Origin: Kitasatospora albolonga | GTDB lineage: Bacteria > Actinomycetota > Actinomycetes > Streptomycetales > Streptomycetaceae | Direction: 5' to 3' | DNA length: 64,000 nt | Assembly (NCBI GenBank): GCA_002082585.1 | Contig: CP020563.1 | Span: forward strand, 248,001-312,000 | Shown here: positions 48,107 through 56,345 of the stretch, in pieces | Layout of the letters: each line of letters opens with the position of its first letter | Numbering within the stretch: the stretch's first letter is position 1 | Translations under genes and position numbers: made by a program | The notes under the pieces: generated by a model | Told to the model about the DNA's origin: nothing | Seen by the model: only the letters and a program-made list of their open reading frames with translations | The model's database searches: none

Positions 48107-49063
48107 ATGCCTTCCGCACGACAGGACAAGGACCGGCAGGACAAGGACCGGCAGAGCCAGGACACCGTCAAGGTCGACCTCGGAGGCCGTGAGGTCTCCG
48201 TCCCCAAGGGCGGTCTGTACGACCGGTACCGGATGGACCCCGACCTCGACGCGATCGCCCGCGACCCGCGCGTCAGCGGCGTGGACTTCTTCCGGCAGCT
48301 GCCGAAGACCAGGGTCGACTCCCCGATCGGCCCCACGCTGACCCCGAACTTCTACTACACGGTCTCCACCGCCCGGCTGACGATGCTCGCGCCGTCCCGC
48401 GCGATCCGCACCCGGCTGCCCGGGGAGCTGGCGCCGCTGGAGGTCGCCCCCGGCCTCGGGCTGGTCTCGGTGATGTTCTTCCGCTACGACGTGTGCGACA
48501 TCGACTTCTACACGGAGGCCGCCGTCGGCATCGCCGTCAAACCGGCCCGGCACGGGAAGCTCGGCTTCTTCGACCTCGTCTCCGGCCTGAAGAACGAGCG
48601 CCTCGACTCCTATGTGCTGTCCCTGCCCGTGAGCACGGAGATCGCACAGGTACGCGGCCACGACGGCTACGGCTTCCCGAAGTGGGTCACCGGCCTCGAC
48701 GTCGGCATCGACGGCAACCGGACGACCGCCCGGGTGGCCAACGACGCCGGAGGGGTCGACCTGTCGCTCTCGGCCGCCACGCCGAAGCAGACCGCGCACC
48801 CCAGCGGGGAGCGCGTCTCCTCCCTCGTCTCGTACACGTCGGTCAACGGCGCCTGGCACTCCACCCTCAGCCAGACCAACGTGCTCAACGCGGGTACGAC
48901 GCGCGGCAAGGGCGGCGTCGACCTTCAGGTCGGCGAAGGCCGCATGGCGGACGACCTGCGCTCGCTCAGGCCGAAGCGGACCGTCCGTTTCGACGTGATG
49001 ACCGAGGGTCAGCTCGCCCTGCACATGCCGGTCCCCACCTCGGTCCCGCGCCGGAGCATGTAA
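48107..49063 (+). CDS. Acetoacetate decarboxylase family protein
   Basis: 318 residues from ATG 48107 (AAGGGA upstream). After a charged QDKDRQDKDRQSQD start it shows the ADC beta-cone fold: MLAPSRAIRTRLPGELAPLE, VSVMFFRYDVCDIDFYTEAA, GHDGYGFPKWVTGLD with the Lys at the expected Schiff-base region, and a C-terminal MTEGQLALHMPVPT. ADC proper decarboxylates acetoacetate; many actinobacterial relatives act on other beta-keto acids, aldol or dehydration reactions. Which reaction applies cannot be told from sequence. It lies 164 bp after the OYE gene, with an operator of its own. Confidence 0.8.
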   Translation: MPSARQDKDRQDKDRQSQDTVKVDLGGREVSVPKGGLYDRYRMDPDLDAIARDPRVSGVDFFRQLPKTRVDSPIGPTLTPNFYYTVSTARLTMLAPSRAIRTRLPGELAPLEVAPGLGLVSVMFFRYDVCDIDFYTEAAVGIAVKPARHGKLGFFDLVSGLKNERLDSYVLSLPVSTEIAQVRGHDGYGFPKWVTGLDVGIDGNRTTARVANDAGGVDLSLSAATPKQTAHPSGERVSSLVSYTSVNGAWHSTLSQTNVLNAGTTRGKGGVDLQVGEGRMADDLRSLRPKRTVRFDVMTEGQLALHMPVPTSVPRRSM

Positions 49064-49099
49064 ACGTCCCGGTTTCCTCTTCCTTGACGATCCCCTAAG

Positions 49100-49118
49100 A
49101 TGTATACATCGTTCACAT
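49100..49118. promoter_or_regulatory. ATGT-N11-ACAT operator, distal site of the TetR gene
   Basis: ATGTATACATCGTTCACAT with perfect outer half-sites, 29 bp from the second site. Predicted autoregulation. Confidence 0.75.
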
Positions 49119-49128
49119 CAGGGAGGAG

Positions 49129-49147
49129 ATGTGGACATTGCGAACAT
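49129..49147. promoter_or_regulatory. ATGT-N11-ACAT operator, proximal site of the TetR gene
   Basis: ATGTGGACATTGCGAACAT with perfect outer half-sites; it abuts the GGAGG of the regulator, so a bound repressor would block transcription. Confidence 0.75.
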
Positions 49148-49162
49148 GGAGGAGCCCGGCCC

Positions 49163-49780
49163 ATGCCCCCGACCAGCACGTACCACCACGGTGATCTGCG
49201 CGCCGCCTGCCTTCGTGCCGCGCGCGAGCTCCTGGAGGAGGACGGCAGCGCCGCCCTTTCGCTGCGCGCGGTCGCCCGGCGCGCCGGGGTGTCGGCGACG
49301 GCCCCCTACCGCCACTACGCCGACCGCGAGGCCCTGGTCTCCGCCGTGGCCGCCGAGGGGTACCGCGAGCTCGCCGGATATCTGGCGCAGGCCCATCCCG
49401 CCCCCTCGACGCCCGACGAACTCGCCGCCGTCGCCGTCGCGTACGTACGGTTCGCACTGGAGCACCCGGCGCTGTTCCGGGCGATGTTCGCGGAGCCCTG
49501 CGACCCCACCAGCGAGGAGCGGGTCGCCGCGACGGAGGCCATCTCGCAGTACGTCCGTACGATCGTCCGCGCCACCTTCCCCGACGTGGACGCGGACGCC
49601 CTGGCGACCACGGTCTGGGCCCTCGTCCACGGCCTCGCGTTCCTGCACCTCGACGGCAAACTGGACTCCTCCACCCCCGAGGCCGTCGCCACCCAGGTCA
49701 ACTCCGCCGTCCACGCGCTGTTCGACGCCTCCCCCGCGATGTCCCGTACGGCAGCCGTCACCGCCGAGCCGACGGCCTAG
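49163..49780 (+). CDS. TetR-family regulator, predicted controller of the 42-49 kb locus
   Basis: 205 residues from ATG 49163 (GGAGG upstream). HTH at about 5-55 (TYHHGDLRAACLRAARELLE, AGVSATAPYRHYADREALVS). The ligand-binding domain is the WHG-type (HPALFRAMFAEPC, TTVWALVHGLAFLHLDGKL). The ATGT-N11-ACAT palindrome occurs twice before its own gene and before its neighbours, which is the pattern expected for its binding site. The ligand may be an electrophile made or removed by the OYE/reductase set. Its stop codon shares CTAG with the convergent MFS gene. Confidence 0.85.
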   Translation: MPPTSTYHHGDLRAACLRAARELLEEDGSAALSLRAVARRAGVSATAPYRHYADREALVSAVAAEGYRELAGYLAQAHPAPSTPDELAAVAVAYVRFALEHPALFRAMFAEPCDPTSEERVAATEAISQYVRTIVRATFPDVDADALATTVWALVHGLAFLHLDGKLDSSTPEAVATQVNSAVHALFDASPAMSRTAAVTAEPTA

Positions 49781-51054
49781 CGCCCCGCCGGAGAGAGCCC
49801 GGTGCGGAGACGGGTGTGGCCTTCACCCGCCTCCCGCGCACCCTCCGCACGGGCGGGCCAGGCCCGGACGGCGAGGAGGGCGGAGGCGAGGCAGACGGCG
49901 GCGAGGGTGAGCACGGCGGCCGGAAGACCGAAGGCGGCGCCGAGCCATCCGCCCAGCGGATACGCGGCGAGCCAGCAGGCGTGGGACAGGGAGAACTGGG
50001 CGGCGAAGACCGCGGCCCGGTCGGCGGGGCCGGTGGTATGGCGGATGACGCGGCCCACGGGGGTGAGGACGGCCGAGCACGCCGCGCCGAAGGCCGCCCA
50101 GGTGGCCAGGAGTACGGGCCGGCGCCAGTCGCCCGTACCGGCGAGAGTGACGGCGACGGCGCCCGTGAACACGGCGGGCAGGGCCAGCGTGCCGGTGAGC
50201 ATGACGGCCCGGTCGCCGGTCCGGTCCAGGACGGCCGGGAGGAGCAGCGCGAGGGCCATGGACCCGGCACCGTAGGCGCCGAGGGCGATGGGCACGTCGC
50301 CGACGGTGAGCCCGAGGTGGTCGCGGACGTACACGACGGTGTTGACGAGGACCAGGGCACCGGCGGTCGCGACGGCGAGGTTCATCAGGAGCAGGGACCG
50401 CAGTTGGGGCGTGGCCAGGAAGAGCCGCGTACCGGCGGTCGCCTTCGCCCGGGTGCACCCCCAGTCCCCGCCGCCGCTCCGGCGGCCCTTCGGCAGGGCG
50501 GCCGAGACGACGAGGGCGGCGGAGGCGGCGAACCCCGCGGAGGTGCCGACGAACAGCCAGTTGTAGCCGGTCACGGTCAGCAGCGCCGCCGCGAGCGCGG
50601 GGCTGAGCAGGCTCTCGGTGTCGTAGGCGAGGCGGGCGAGCGAGAGGGCGCGGGTGTAGTCGCGTTCGTCGGGCAGCACCTCGGGGATGACGGCCTGGAA
50701 GGTGGGGGTGAAGGCGGCGGAGGCCGCTTGCAGGACGAAGATCAGTGCGTAGACCTGCCAGACCTGGTCGACGAAGGGCAGCGCCAGGGCGACCCCGCCG
50801 CGCAGGACGTCGGAGCCGACCAGCAGGGTCCGGCGGGGCAACCGGTCCGCGACCGCCGTGACGATCGGGGCGAGCAGGACGTAGGCGACCATCTTGATCG
50901 CCAGCGCGGTCCCCAGGACGGACCCCGCGCGGTCCCCGGCGATGTCCCAGGCCAGCAGCCCGAGGGCCACCGTGGCCAGACCCGTTCCCACCAGGGCGAC
51001 GACTTGCGCGAAGAACAGGTGCCGGTAGTCGCGGTGGCGCAGGACCGTGAGCAT
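49777..51054 (-). CDS. MFS exporter, possibly metal efflux
   Basis: 425 residues, twelve predicted membrane helices. The N-terminal half carries LRHRDYRHLFFAQVVALVGTG and ADRLPRRTLLVGSD (MFS motif A-like). It is divergent from an ArsR regulator whose C-terminal helix has a complete metal-site pattern, and their shared promoter contains a perfect 36-bp palindrome. That favours Ni/Co/Zn export over drug export, though the protein itself shows no metal-specific motif I can name. Gene end overlaps the TetR end by four bases (CTAG). Confidence 0.82.
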   Translation of the reverse strand: MLTVLRHRDYRHLFFAQVVALVGTGLATVALGLLAWDIAGDRAGSVLGTALAIKMVAYVLLAPIVTAVADRLPRRTLLVGSDVLRGGVALALPFVDQVWQVYALIFVLQAASAAFTPTFQAVIPEVLPDERDYTRALSLARLAYDTESLLSPALAAALLTVTGYNWLFVGTSAGFAASAALVVSAALPKGRRSGGGDWGCTRAKATAGTRLFLATPQLRSLLLMNLAVATAGALVLVNTVVYVRDHLGLTVGDVPIALGAYGAGSMALALLLPAVLDRTGDRAVMLTGTLALPAVFTGAVAVTLAGTGDWRRPVLLATWAAFGAACSAVLTPVGRVIRHTTGPADRAAVFAAQFSLSHACWLAAYPLGGWLGAAFGLPAAVLTLAAVCLASALLAVRAWPARAEGAREAGEGHTRLRTGLSPAGR

Positions 51055-51129
51055 GCCTCACTCCCTCTCTCCCTCTGGCGACCTCTTCATGTGGCGACGA
51101 CGGCCTCTTCGTGGGCGACGACGACCAAT

Positions 51130-51165
51130 CTACCTTCATGTGCGCACGTGCGCACATGAAGGTAG
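51130..51165. promoter_or_regulatory. Perfect 36-bp palindrome, predicted ArsR operator
   Basis: The left arm CTACCTTCATGTGCGCAC (51130-51147) is followed directly by its exact reverse complement (51148-51165), no spacer. It sits 75 bp upstream of the MFS start and 45 bp upstream of the ArsR start, so one site can control both. Nested TGCGCA elements could allow two dimers. Confidence 0.85.
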
Positions 51166-51209
51166 GTAAAGAACTGTCGGTGCTCCGGGCTGGTCGTACG
51201 CTGGTGCCC

Positions 51210-51569
51210 ATGGGCACCAGCGGCACTCACTCACCTGCAAGTTCTGCGCATCAGGACGCGACGGACGCGACGAGGCTGGCCGAGGCCGCGTCCGTCTTCG
51301 GGATGCTGTCCGACCCCACGCGGCTCCACTTGCTGTGGCTGCTGGCGAAGGGGGAGGCGGATGTGGGGTCGCTGGCCGAAAGCTGTGCCGCGTCGCGCAC
51401 GGCGGTGAGCCAGCATCTGGCCAAACTGCGGATCGGCGGGCTGGTGGAGACCCGGCGGGCTGGGCGCCATGTGTTCTACCGGCTGGTCGACGGACATCTG
51501 CGCCGCCTCGTGGTCGAGGCGCTCAGCCACGCCGACCACCGGGTGACCGGGACGGCTCCCCACGACTGA
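51210..51569 (+). CDS. ArsR/SmtB-family metal sensor, CzrA/NmtR-like alpha5 site
   Basis: 119 residues from ATG 51210; the in-frame upstream extension runs into the palindrome and is rejected. Winged helix with DPTRLHLLWLLAKGEADVGS and SRTAVSQHLAKLRIGGLVE. The C-terminal helix reads D94-x-H96-x10-H107-x2-H110, the exact spacing of the alpha5 Zn/Co/Ni site of CzrA, SmtB and NmtR. A single Cys in the DNA-recognition region (ESCAAS) does not make an arsenic-type site. It probably derepresses the MFS exporter when metal binds. Confidence 0.87.
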   Translation: MGTSGTHSPASSAHQDATDATRLAEAASVFGMLSDPTRLHLLWLLAKGEADVGSLAESCAASRTAVSQHLAKLRIGGLVETRRAGRHVFYRLVDGHLRRLVVEALSHADHRVTGTAPHD

Positions 51570-51681
51570 CGGGGAGCCCCACCGTCACGGCGAAGGCGCG
51601 ACACTTCACGCAGGACATCCTTGAGTACGTCGAAGGACGCAGGCCGCGAAGCCCTCTTCCAGGGCCCACGAGGAGACAGGC

Positions 51682-52674
51682 ATGAAGATGCTCATCAACG
51701 TCCCGGAGACCGTGGTCGCCGACGCCCTGCGGGGTATGGCCGCCGCCCATCCGGAGCTGACCGTCGATGTGGAGAACCGGGTCGTCGTACGGCGGGACGC
51801 GCCGGTGGCCGGGAAGGTGGGGCTCGTCTCGGGGGGCGGGTCGGGGCACGAGCCCCTGCACGCCGGGTTCGTCGGGCCCGGGATGCTGTCGGCCGCCTGT
51901 CCCGGGGAGGTGTTCACCTCGCCGGTGCCGGACCAGATGGTGCGGGCGGCAGCGGCGGTGGACAGCGGGGCGGGGGTCCTCTTCGTCGTCAAGAACTACA
52001 CCGGTGACGTCCTGAACTTCGAGATGGCCGCCGAACTCGCCGAGGACGAGGGCATCCAGGTCGCCCAGGTCGTCGTGGACGACGACGTGGCGGTCAGCGA
52101 CAGCACCTTCACGGCCGGGCGGCGCGGCACGGGCGCGACGCTCTTCGTCGAGAAGATCGCCGGGGCCGCCGCCGACGAGGGCGCGCCGCTGGACCGGGTC
52201 GTCTCGGTGGCCCGCCAGGTGAACGGGTCCTCACGCAGCTTCGGGGTGGCCCTCAGCGCGGTCACCACCCCGGCGAAGGGCAGCCCGACCTTCGATCTGC
52301 CCGCCGGGGAGCTGGAGTTGGGCATCGGCATCCACGGGGAGCCCGGGCGGGAGCGGCGGCCGATGATGACCTCGGGCGAGATCGCCGACTTCGCGGTGGA
52401 CGCGGTGCTGGAGGACCTCCGGCCGACCGGCCCCGTGCTGGCGCTGGTCAACGGGATGGGGGCGACCCCGCTGCTGGAGCTGTACGGGTTCAGCGCCGAG
52501 GTCCACCGGGTGCTCGGCGAACGGGGCGTGCCGGTGGCTCGTACGCTCGTGGGGAACTACGTGACCTCGCTCGACATGGCAGGCTGCTCGGTGACGCTGT
52601 GCCAGATCGACGAGGAGCTGCTGCGGCTGTGGGACGCGCCCGTGGAGACGCCCGCGCTGCGCTGGGGCCGCTGA
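51682..52674 (+). CDS. dhaK: Dihydroxyacetone kinase subunit DhaK
   Basis: 330 residues. GGGSGHEPLHAGFVGPGML substrate loop and catalytic H218 (GIHGEPG) that covalently binds dihydroxyacetone. NYTGDVLNFEMA is the other family hallmark. AGGAG precedes the ATG. First gene of dhaKLM; phosphoryl flow would be PTS EI/HPr to DhaM to DhaL-bound ADP to dihydroxyacetone. Confidence 0.93.
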   Translation: MKMLINVPETVVADALRGMAAAHPELTVDVENRVVVRRDAPVAGKVGLVSGGGSGHEPLHAGFVGPGMLSAACPGEVFTSPVPDQMVRAAAAVDSGAGVLFVVKNYTGDVLNFEMAAELAEDEGIQVAQVVVDDDVAVSDSTFTAGRRGTGATLFVEKIAGAAADEGAPLDRVVSVARQVNGSSRSFGVALSAVTTPAKGSPTFDLPAGELELGIGIHGEPGRERRPMMTSGEIADFAVDAVLEDLRPTGPVLALVNGMGATPLLELYGFSAEVHRVLGERGVPVARTLVGNYVTSLDMAGCSVTLCQIDEELLRLWDAPVETPALRWGR

Positions 52675-52752
52675 GCCCCGCACTCCCGGTGACGGAACCG
52701 CACGGACGACCGTACGCACCGGGCCGGACCGGCCCGGGGAACAGGAGATCAT

Positions 52753-53367
52753 GTGCTCGACGCCGACTTCTTCCGCCGCTGGATGGCGGCGACCGCGACC
52801 GCCGTGGACCGTGAGGCGGACCATCTGACCGAGCTGGACTCGGCGATCGGGGACGCCGATCACGGCAGCAACCTCCAGCGGGGCTTCACGGCGGTGGCGG
52901 CCGTGGTGGAGAAGGACGCGCCCGCGACTCCGGGTGCGGTGCTGACCCTCGCGGGGCGGCAGCTGATCTCCACCGTCGGCGGGGCGTCGGGGCCGCTGTA
53001 CGGGACCTTGCTGCGCCGTACGGGCAAGGCGCTCGGCGAGGCCGCCGAGGTGGACCGGGACCGGCTCGCCCGGGCGTTCGCCGAGGGGGTGGCCGCCGTG
53101 GGGCAGCTGGGCGGGGCGCAGGCCGGGGACAAGACGATGCTGGACGCGCTGCTGCCGGCCGCCGAGGCGCTGGGCTCGTCGTTCCGGGGCGCGGCGGACG
53201 CGGCCCGGGCGGGCGCCGGGGCGACGGTGCCGTTGCAGGCGCGCAAGGGGCGGGCCAGCTATCTCGGTGAGCGCAGCATCGGGCACCAGGACCCGGGGGC
53301 GACCTCGGCGGCCCTGTTGGTCGAGGCGCTGGCGGAGACCGCGGCGGACGGGGGCGTGGACGCATGA
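52753..53367 (+). CDS. dhaL: Dihydroxyacetone kinase subunit DhaL
   Basis: 204 residues from GTG 52753; AGGAG is five bases upstream. The nucleotide-Mg site shows as LDSAIGDADHGSNLQRGF with its aspartates; SGPLYGTLLRRTGKAL and DKTMLDALLPAAEAL follow. It carries the ADP that is phosphorylated by DhaM. End overlaps dhaM by four bases. Confidence 0.93.
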   Translation: MLDADFFRRWMAATATAVDREADHLTELDSAIGDADHGSNLQRGFTAVAAVVEKDAPATPGAVLTLAGRQLISTVGGASGPLYGTLLRRTGKALGEAAEVDRDRLARAFAEGVAAVGQLGGAQAGDKTMLDALLPAAEALGSSFRGAADAARAGAGATVPLQARKGRASYLGERSIGHQDPGATSAALLVEALAETAADGGVDA

Positions 53368-53774
53368 GCGACGAGCGGCAGGTGGGTGTCGTCCTGGTCT
53401 CGCACAGCGGTCCCGTCGCGGAGTCGGTCGCCGAACTGGCCCGGGGCCTCGCCGCCGGAGGCGTGACGGCCCCCGTCGCGGCGGCGGGCGGACTGCCGAA
53501 CGGCGGGCTCGGCACCAGCGCCGAGCTGATCGGCCGGGCCGCCGCGTCGGTGGACCGGGGTGCCGGGGTCGCGGTCCTCGTCGACCTGGGGAGCGCGGTC
53601 CTCACGGTGAAGGCGATGCTGGCGGAGGGCGACGAACTGCCGGAGAACACCCGGCTGGTGGACGCCCCGTTCGTGGAGGGCGCGGTCGCCGCCGTGGTGA
53701 CCGCCTCGTCCGGCGGGGACATCGGTGCGGTGGAGGCGGCGGCCTCGGAGGCGTACGGGTATCGCAAGACGTAG
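53364..53774 (+). CDS. dhaM: Dihydroxyacetone kinase phosphotransfer subunit DhaM (EIIA-like)
   Basis: 136 residues, single EIIA-mannose-like domain. The phospho-histidine is H14 (VVLVSHSGPVAES) and the GLGTSAEL loop matches family members. It lacks the HPr/EI extensions of E. coli DhaM, as usual in Gram-positives. ATGA overlap with dhaL. Confidence 0.9.
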   Translation: MSDERQVGVVLVSHSGPVAESVAELARGLAAGGVTAPVAAAGGLPNGGLGTSAELIGRAAASVDRGAGVAVLVDLGSAVLTVKAMLAEGDELPENTRLVDAPFVEGAVAAVVTASSGGDIGAVEAAASEAYGYRKT

Positions 53775-53883
53775 CCGTACGGCGGCGGGCGCGAAGGGGC
53801 GGGGCCGGGTCGGCTCCGCCCCTTCCTCTTCGGTCCGGCCCCTCCGTTGGCGTACCGCCCACCATGATTGCAGACTTGTCGAT

Positions 53884-54387
53884 ATGTCGGCAGCCAGACG
53901 CAGTGCGGGGCTTCTTCTCTTCCGGACCGCCGGTACGGACGGTGAGCGGGATGTCGAGGTGCTGATCGGGCACATGGGCGGGCCGTTCTGGGCCGGGCGG
54001 GAGGAGGCCGCCTGGTCGGTGCCGAAGGGGGAGTACGGCCCCGACGAGGAGCCGGAGGAGGCCGCGCGGCGGGAGTTCGAGGAGGAGCTCGGGCTGCCGG
54101 TGCCGGACGGGGTGTGGCTGCCGCTCGGCGAGGCACGTCAGCGCAGCGGCAAGACGGTGACCGTGTGGGCGGTGGAGGCGGAGCTGGATGTGGCGGCCGT
54201 GGTGCCGGGGACGTTCACGATGGAGTGGCCGCGCGGCTCCGGTGTGCGGCGGGAGTTCCCGGAGATGGACCGGTTCGCCTGGTGCACGCCGGAGGAGGCC
54301 GCCGAGCGGCTGATCACCGGTCAGCGGGTCTTCGTGGAGCGGCTGCGCGACCGGGTGCGCGGGGAGGCCGCCGCCCCGGACGCGTAG
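53884..54387 (+). CDS. Nudix hydrolase
   Basis: 167 residues. The Nudix box starts at KGEYGPDEEPEEAARREF and continues EEELGL, fitting GX5EX7REUXEEXGU. The N-terminus RRSAGLLLFRTAG and the insert between strand elements resemble the actinobacterial NUDIX domain proteins often called MutT-like with unknown substrate. Start ATG follows an AT-poor promoter region; no strong ribosome binding site. Convergent with the ABC-F gene. Confidence 0.85.
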   Translation: MSAARRSAGLLLFRTAGTDGERDVEVLIGHMGGPFWAGREEAAWSVPKGEYGPDEEPEEAARREFEEELGLPVPDGVWLPLGEARQRSGKTVTVWAVEAELDVAAVVPGTFTMEWPRGSGVRREFPEMDRFAWCTPEEAAERLITGQRVFVERLRDRVRGEAAAPDA

Positions 54388-54432
54388 ACCGGGGCGGCGG
54401 ACGACCGCCTCAGTGGCTCCGGCTCACGTACC

Positions 54433-56109
54433 TCAGGTGCGCGGGGAAGCCGGTGCCCCGGAGGCGCGGGCCGGTTCCGGGCGGGAGACCGGGCGGCCGT
54501 TCCGCAACTCCAGTACGTCCCCGGTGAAGCGGGCCCGGAAGCTGCGGTCGTGCGTCACGACGACGACGGCTCCCGGGTACCGCGCGAGGGCCTCCTCCAC
54601 CTCTTCGACCAGGGTCAGGGCGATGTGGTTCGTCGGCTCGTCCAGCACCAGCAGATCGGCCGGCCGCGTCACCAGCCGGGCCAGGGCCAGCCTGCGCTGC
54701 TGGCCGATGGAGAGGGCCGCGACGGGCACACCGAGGTCCTCGGGGCGGAACAGGCCCAGCGCCAGCAGCTCGTCCGCGTACTCGTCCGGGAAGCCGGGGC
54801 GGCCCGCCGCGAAGGTGGCGAGCAGGGTGCGCCGGGTCGGCCGGACGGGCAGCTCCTGCGGGAGGTAGCCGACCCGGGCGCGGCGGGCGACCGTCCCGGT
54901 GTCGGGGGCCAGGTCCCCGGCGAGGACCCGCAGCAGGGTGGTCTTCCCGGCCCCGTTCTCCCCGGTGACCAGGAGGCGGGCTCCGGGCTCCACGCGCAGG
55001 GCGGGGAGGTGGAGCCGCTCCCCCACGGAGATGTCCGCCAGCTCCATCAGGGGGCCGGAGCCGGTCTCCCCCGCGAGGGCCGGGCGGCCGGTGAAGGCGA
55101 GCGGCTCGGGCGGGGCGGGTACGGGGGTGCGGCGCAGCGCCTCCAGCCGGGTGCGGGCCGCCCTGACCCGGCCGGAGAGCTTGGCCTCGTGGGAGCGGCG
55201 GTGCTTGCCGAACCCCTGCTTCGGGTCCTTGCCGGTGGCCGCGAGGCGCTGTCCTGCGGCGTCCACCAGCTCCGCCGTACGGGCCAGTTCGTCCAGGTAC
55301 TCCTGGTGGTCCTGGGCCCAGCGGCGGCGGGCCGCCGCCTTGGCCGTACGGTAGCCGTCCCAGCCGTCCCCGTACCGGGTGACCGTGCGCAGATCGCGGT
55401 CCACCTCCAGGATCACGGAGGTGACCCGCTCCAGGAACGCCCGGTCGTGGGTGATGGCGACGACGGTGCCCCGGTGGGCGCGCAGGTGGTCCTCCAGCCA
55501 GGTCACCGCCCGTACGTCGAGGTGGTTGGTCGGCTCGTCCAGCAGGAGCAGTTCGGGGGCGGCGGCCAGCACGCAGGCCAGGGCCAGCCGGGACTGCTCG
55601 CCGCCGGAGAGGGTGGCGAGCGCGCGGTCGCGGGTGAGGTGGGCGAGGCCGAGGCCGTGGAGGGCGGCTTCGGTGCGGGCGTCGGCGCGGTAGCCGTCGC
55701 GCTCCTCGTAGGCGGTGAGGAGGTCTCCGTACGCGGCGAGTTCCGCCTCCGTCGGGTCGCCCGCCGACAGCCTCTTCTCCGCCTCCCGGACGGCCCGCTC
55801 CAGAGCGCGTAGTTCGGCGAGTGCGGCGTCGACGACGTCCTGCACGGTGTCGGCCGGACCGAGGGCGAGGGTCTGGGCGAGATAGCCGGTGGAGCCGGGG
55901 AAGCGGACGGTGATCTCCCCGCTGTCCGGCTGCTCGGCCCCGGCCAGCAGACGGAGCAGGGTGGATTTGCCGGAGCCGTTCTCGCCGATGACGGCGGCCT
56001 TCTCGCCGGGGCGGACGGTGAGCGTCACCTGGTCGAGTACGGAGCGGTCCCCGTACGCCTTGGAGACGTCCTTCATGGTCAGTTGGGCGCGGTCGCGCTG
56101 GGGGTGCAT
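54433..56109 (-). CDS. ABC-F ribosome protection/translation factor
   Basis: 558 residues from ATG 56109 (AAAGG upstream), no membrane segments. Two ABC domains: first Walker A GENGSGKST, signature LSGGEQSRLALA, Walker B LLLLDEPTNHLD; second Walker A GENGAGKTT, signature reading LSIGQQRRLALA, Walker B LLVLDEPTNH. The linker between them is about 85 residues and basic (GKHRRSHEAKLSGRVRAART), as in antibiotic-resistance ABC-Fs that reach the peptidyl-transferase centre. A 237-bp leader separates it from a short ORF at 56346, suggesting translation-sensing attenuation. Confidence 0.88.
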   Translation of the reverse strand: MHPQRDRAQLTMKDVSKAYGDRSVLDQVTLTVRPGEKAAVIGENGSGKSTLLRLLAGAEQPDSGEITVRFPGSTGYLAQTLALGPADTVQDVVDAALAELRALERAVREAEKRLSAGDPTEAELAAYGDLLTAYEERDGYRADARTEAALHGLGLAHLTRDRALATLSGGEQSRLALACVLAAAPELLLLDEPTNHLDVRAVTWLEDHLRAHRGTVVAITHDRAFLERVTSVILEVDRDLRTVTRYGDGWDGYRTAKAAARRRWAQDHQEYLDELARTAELVDAAGQRLAATGKDPKQGFGKHRRSHEAKLSGRVRAARTRLEALRRTPVPAPPEPLAFTGRPALAGETGSGPLMELADISVGERLHLPALRVEPGARLLVTGENGAGKTTLLRVLAGDLAPDTGTVARRARVGYLPQELPVRPTRRTLLATFAAGRPGFPDEYADELLALGLFRPEDLGVPVAALSIGQQRRLALARLVTRPADLLVLDEPTNHIALTLVEEVEEALARYPGAVVVVTHDRSFRARFTGDVLELRNGRPVSRPEPARASGAPASPRT

Positions 56110-56345
56110 GGGTGCCTTTCCCCTGATTCCTGGGTGCCCGGCCCGCGACGGCGCGTGCGGGGACGCGCGGGGGCGGGGCGTGACGTGGGTGTCCGGACGG
56201 CGGAGGGACAGCGGCGCACCGGGGCCGGGGCGACGAGCGGGGCCGCCCGGTGAGGTCACGGGCGGTGCGATGCTCGGCGGCGGCCGGCCGGTGGGGGCCT
56301 GCCGGTGACGTCAGGCGTCGGGCGGCGGCTGTCCGGGCCGGGGAA

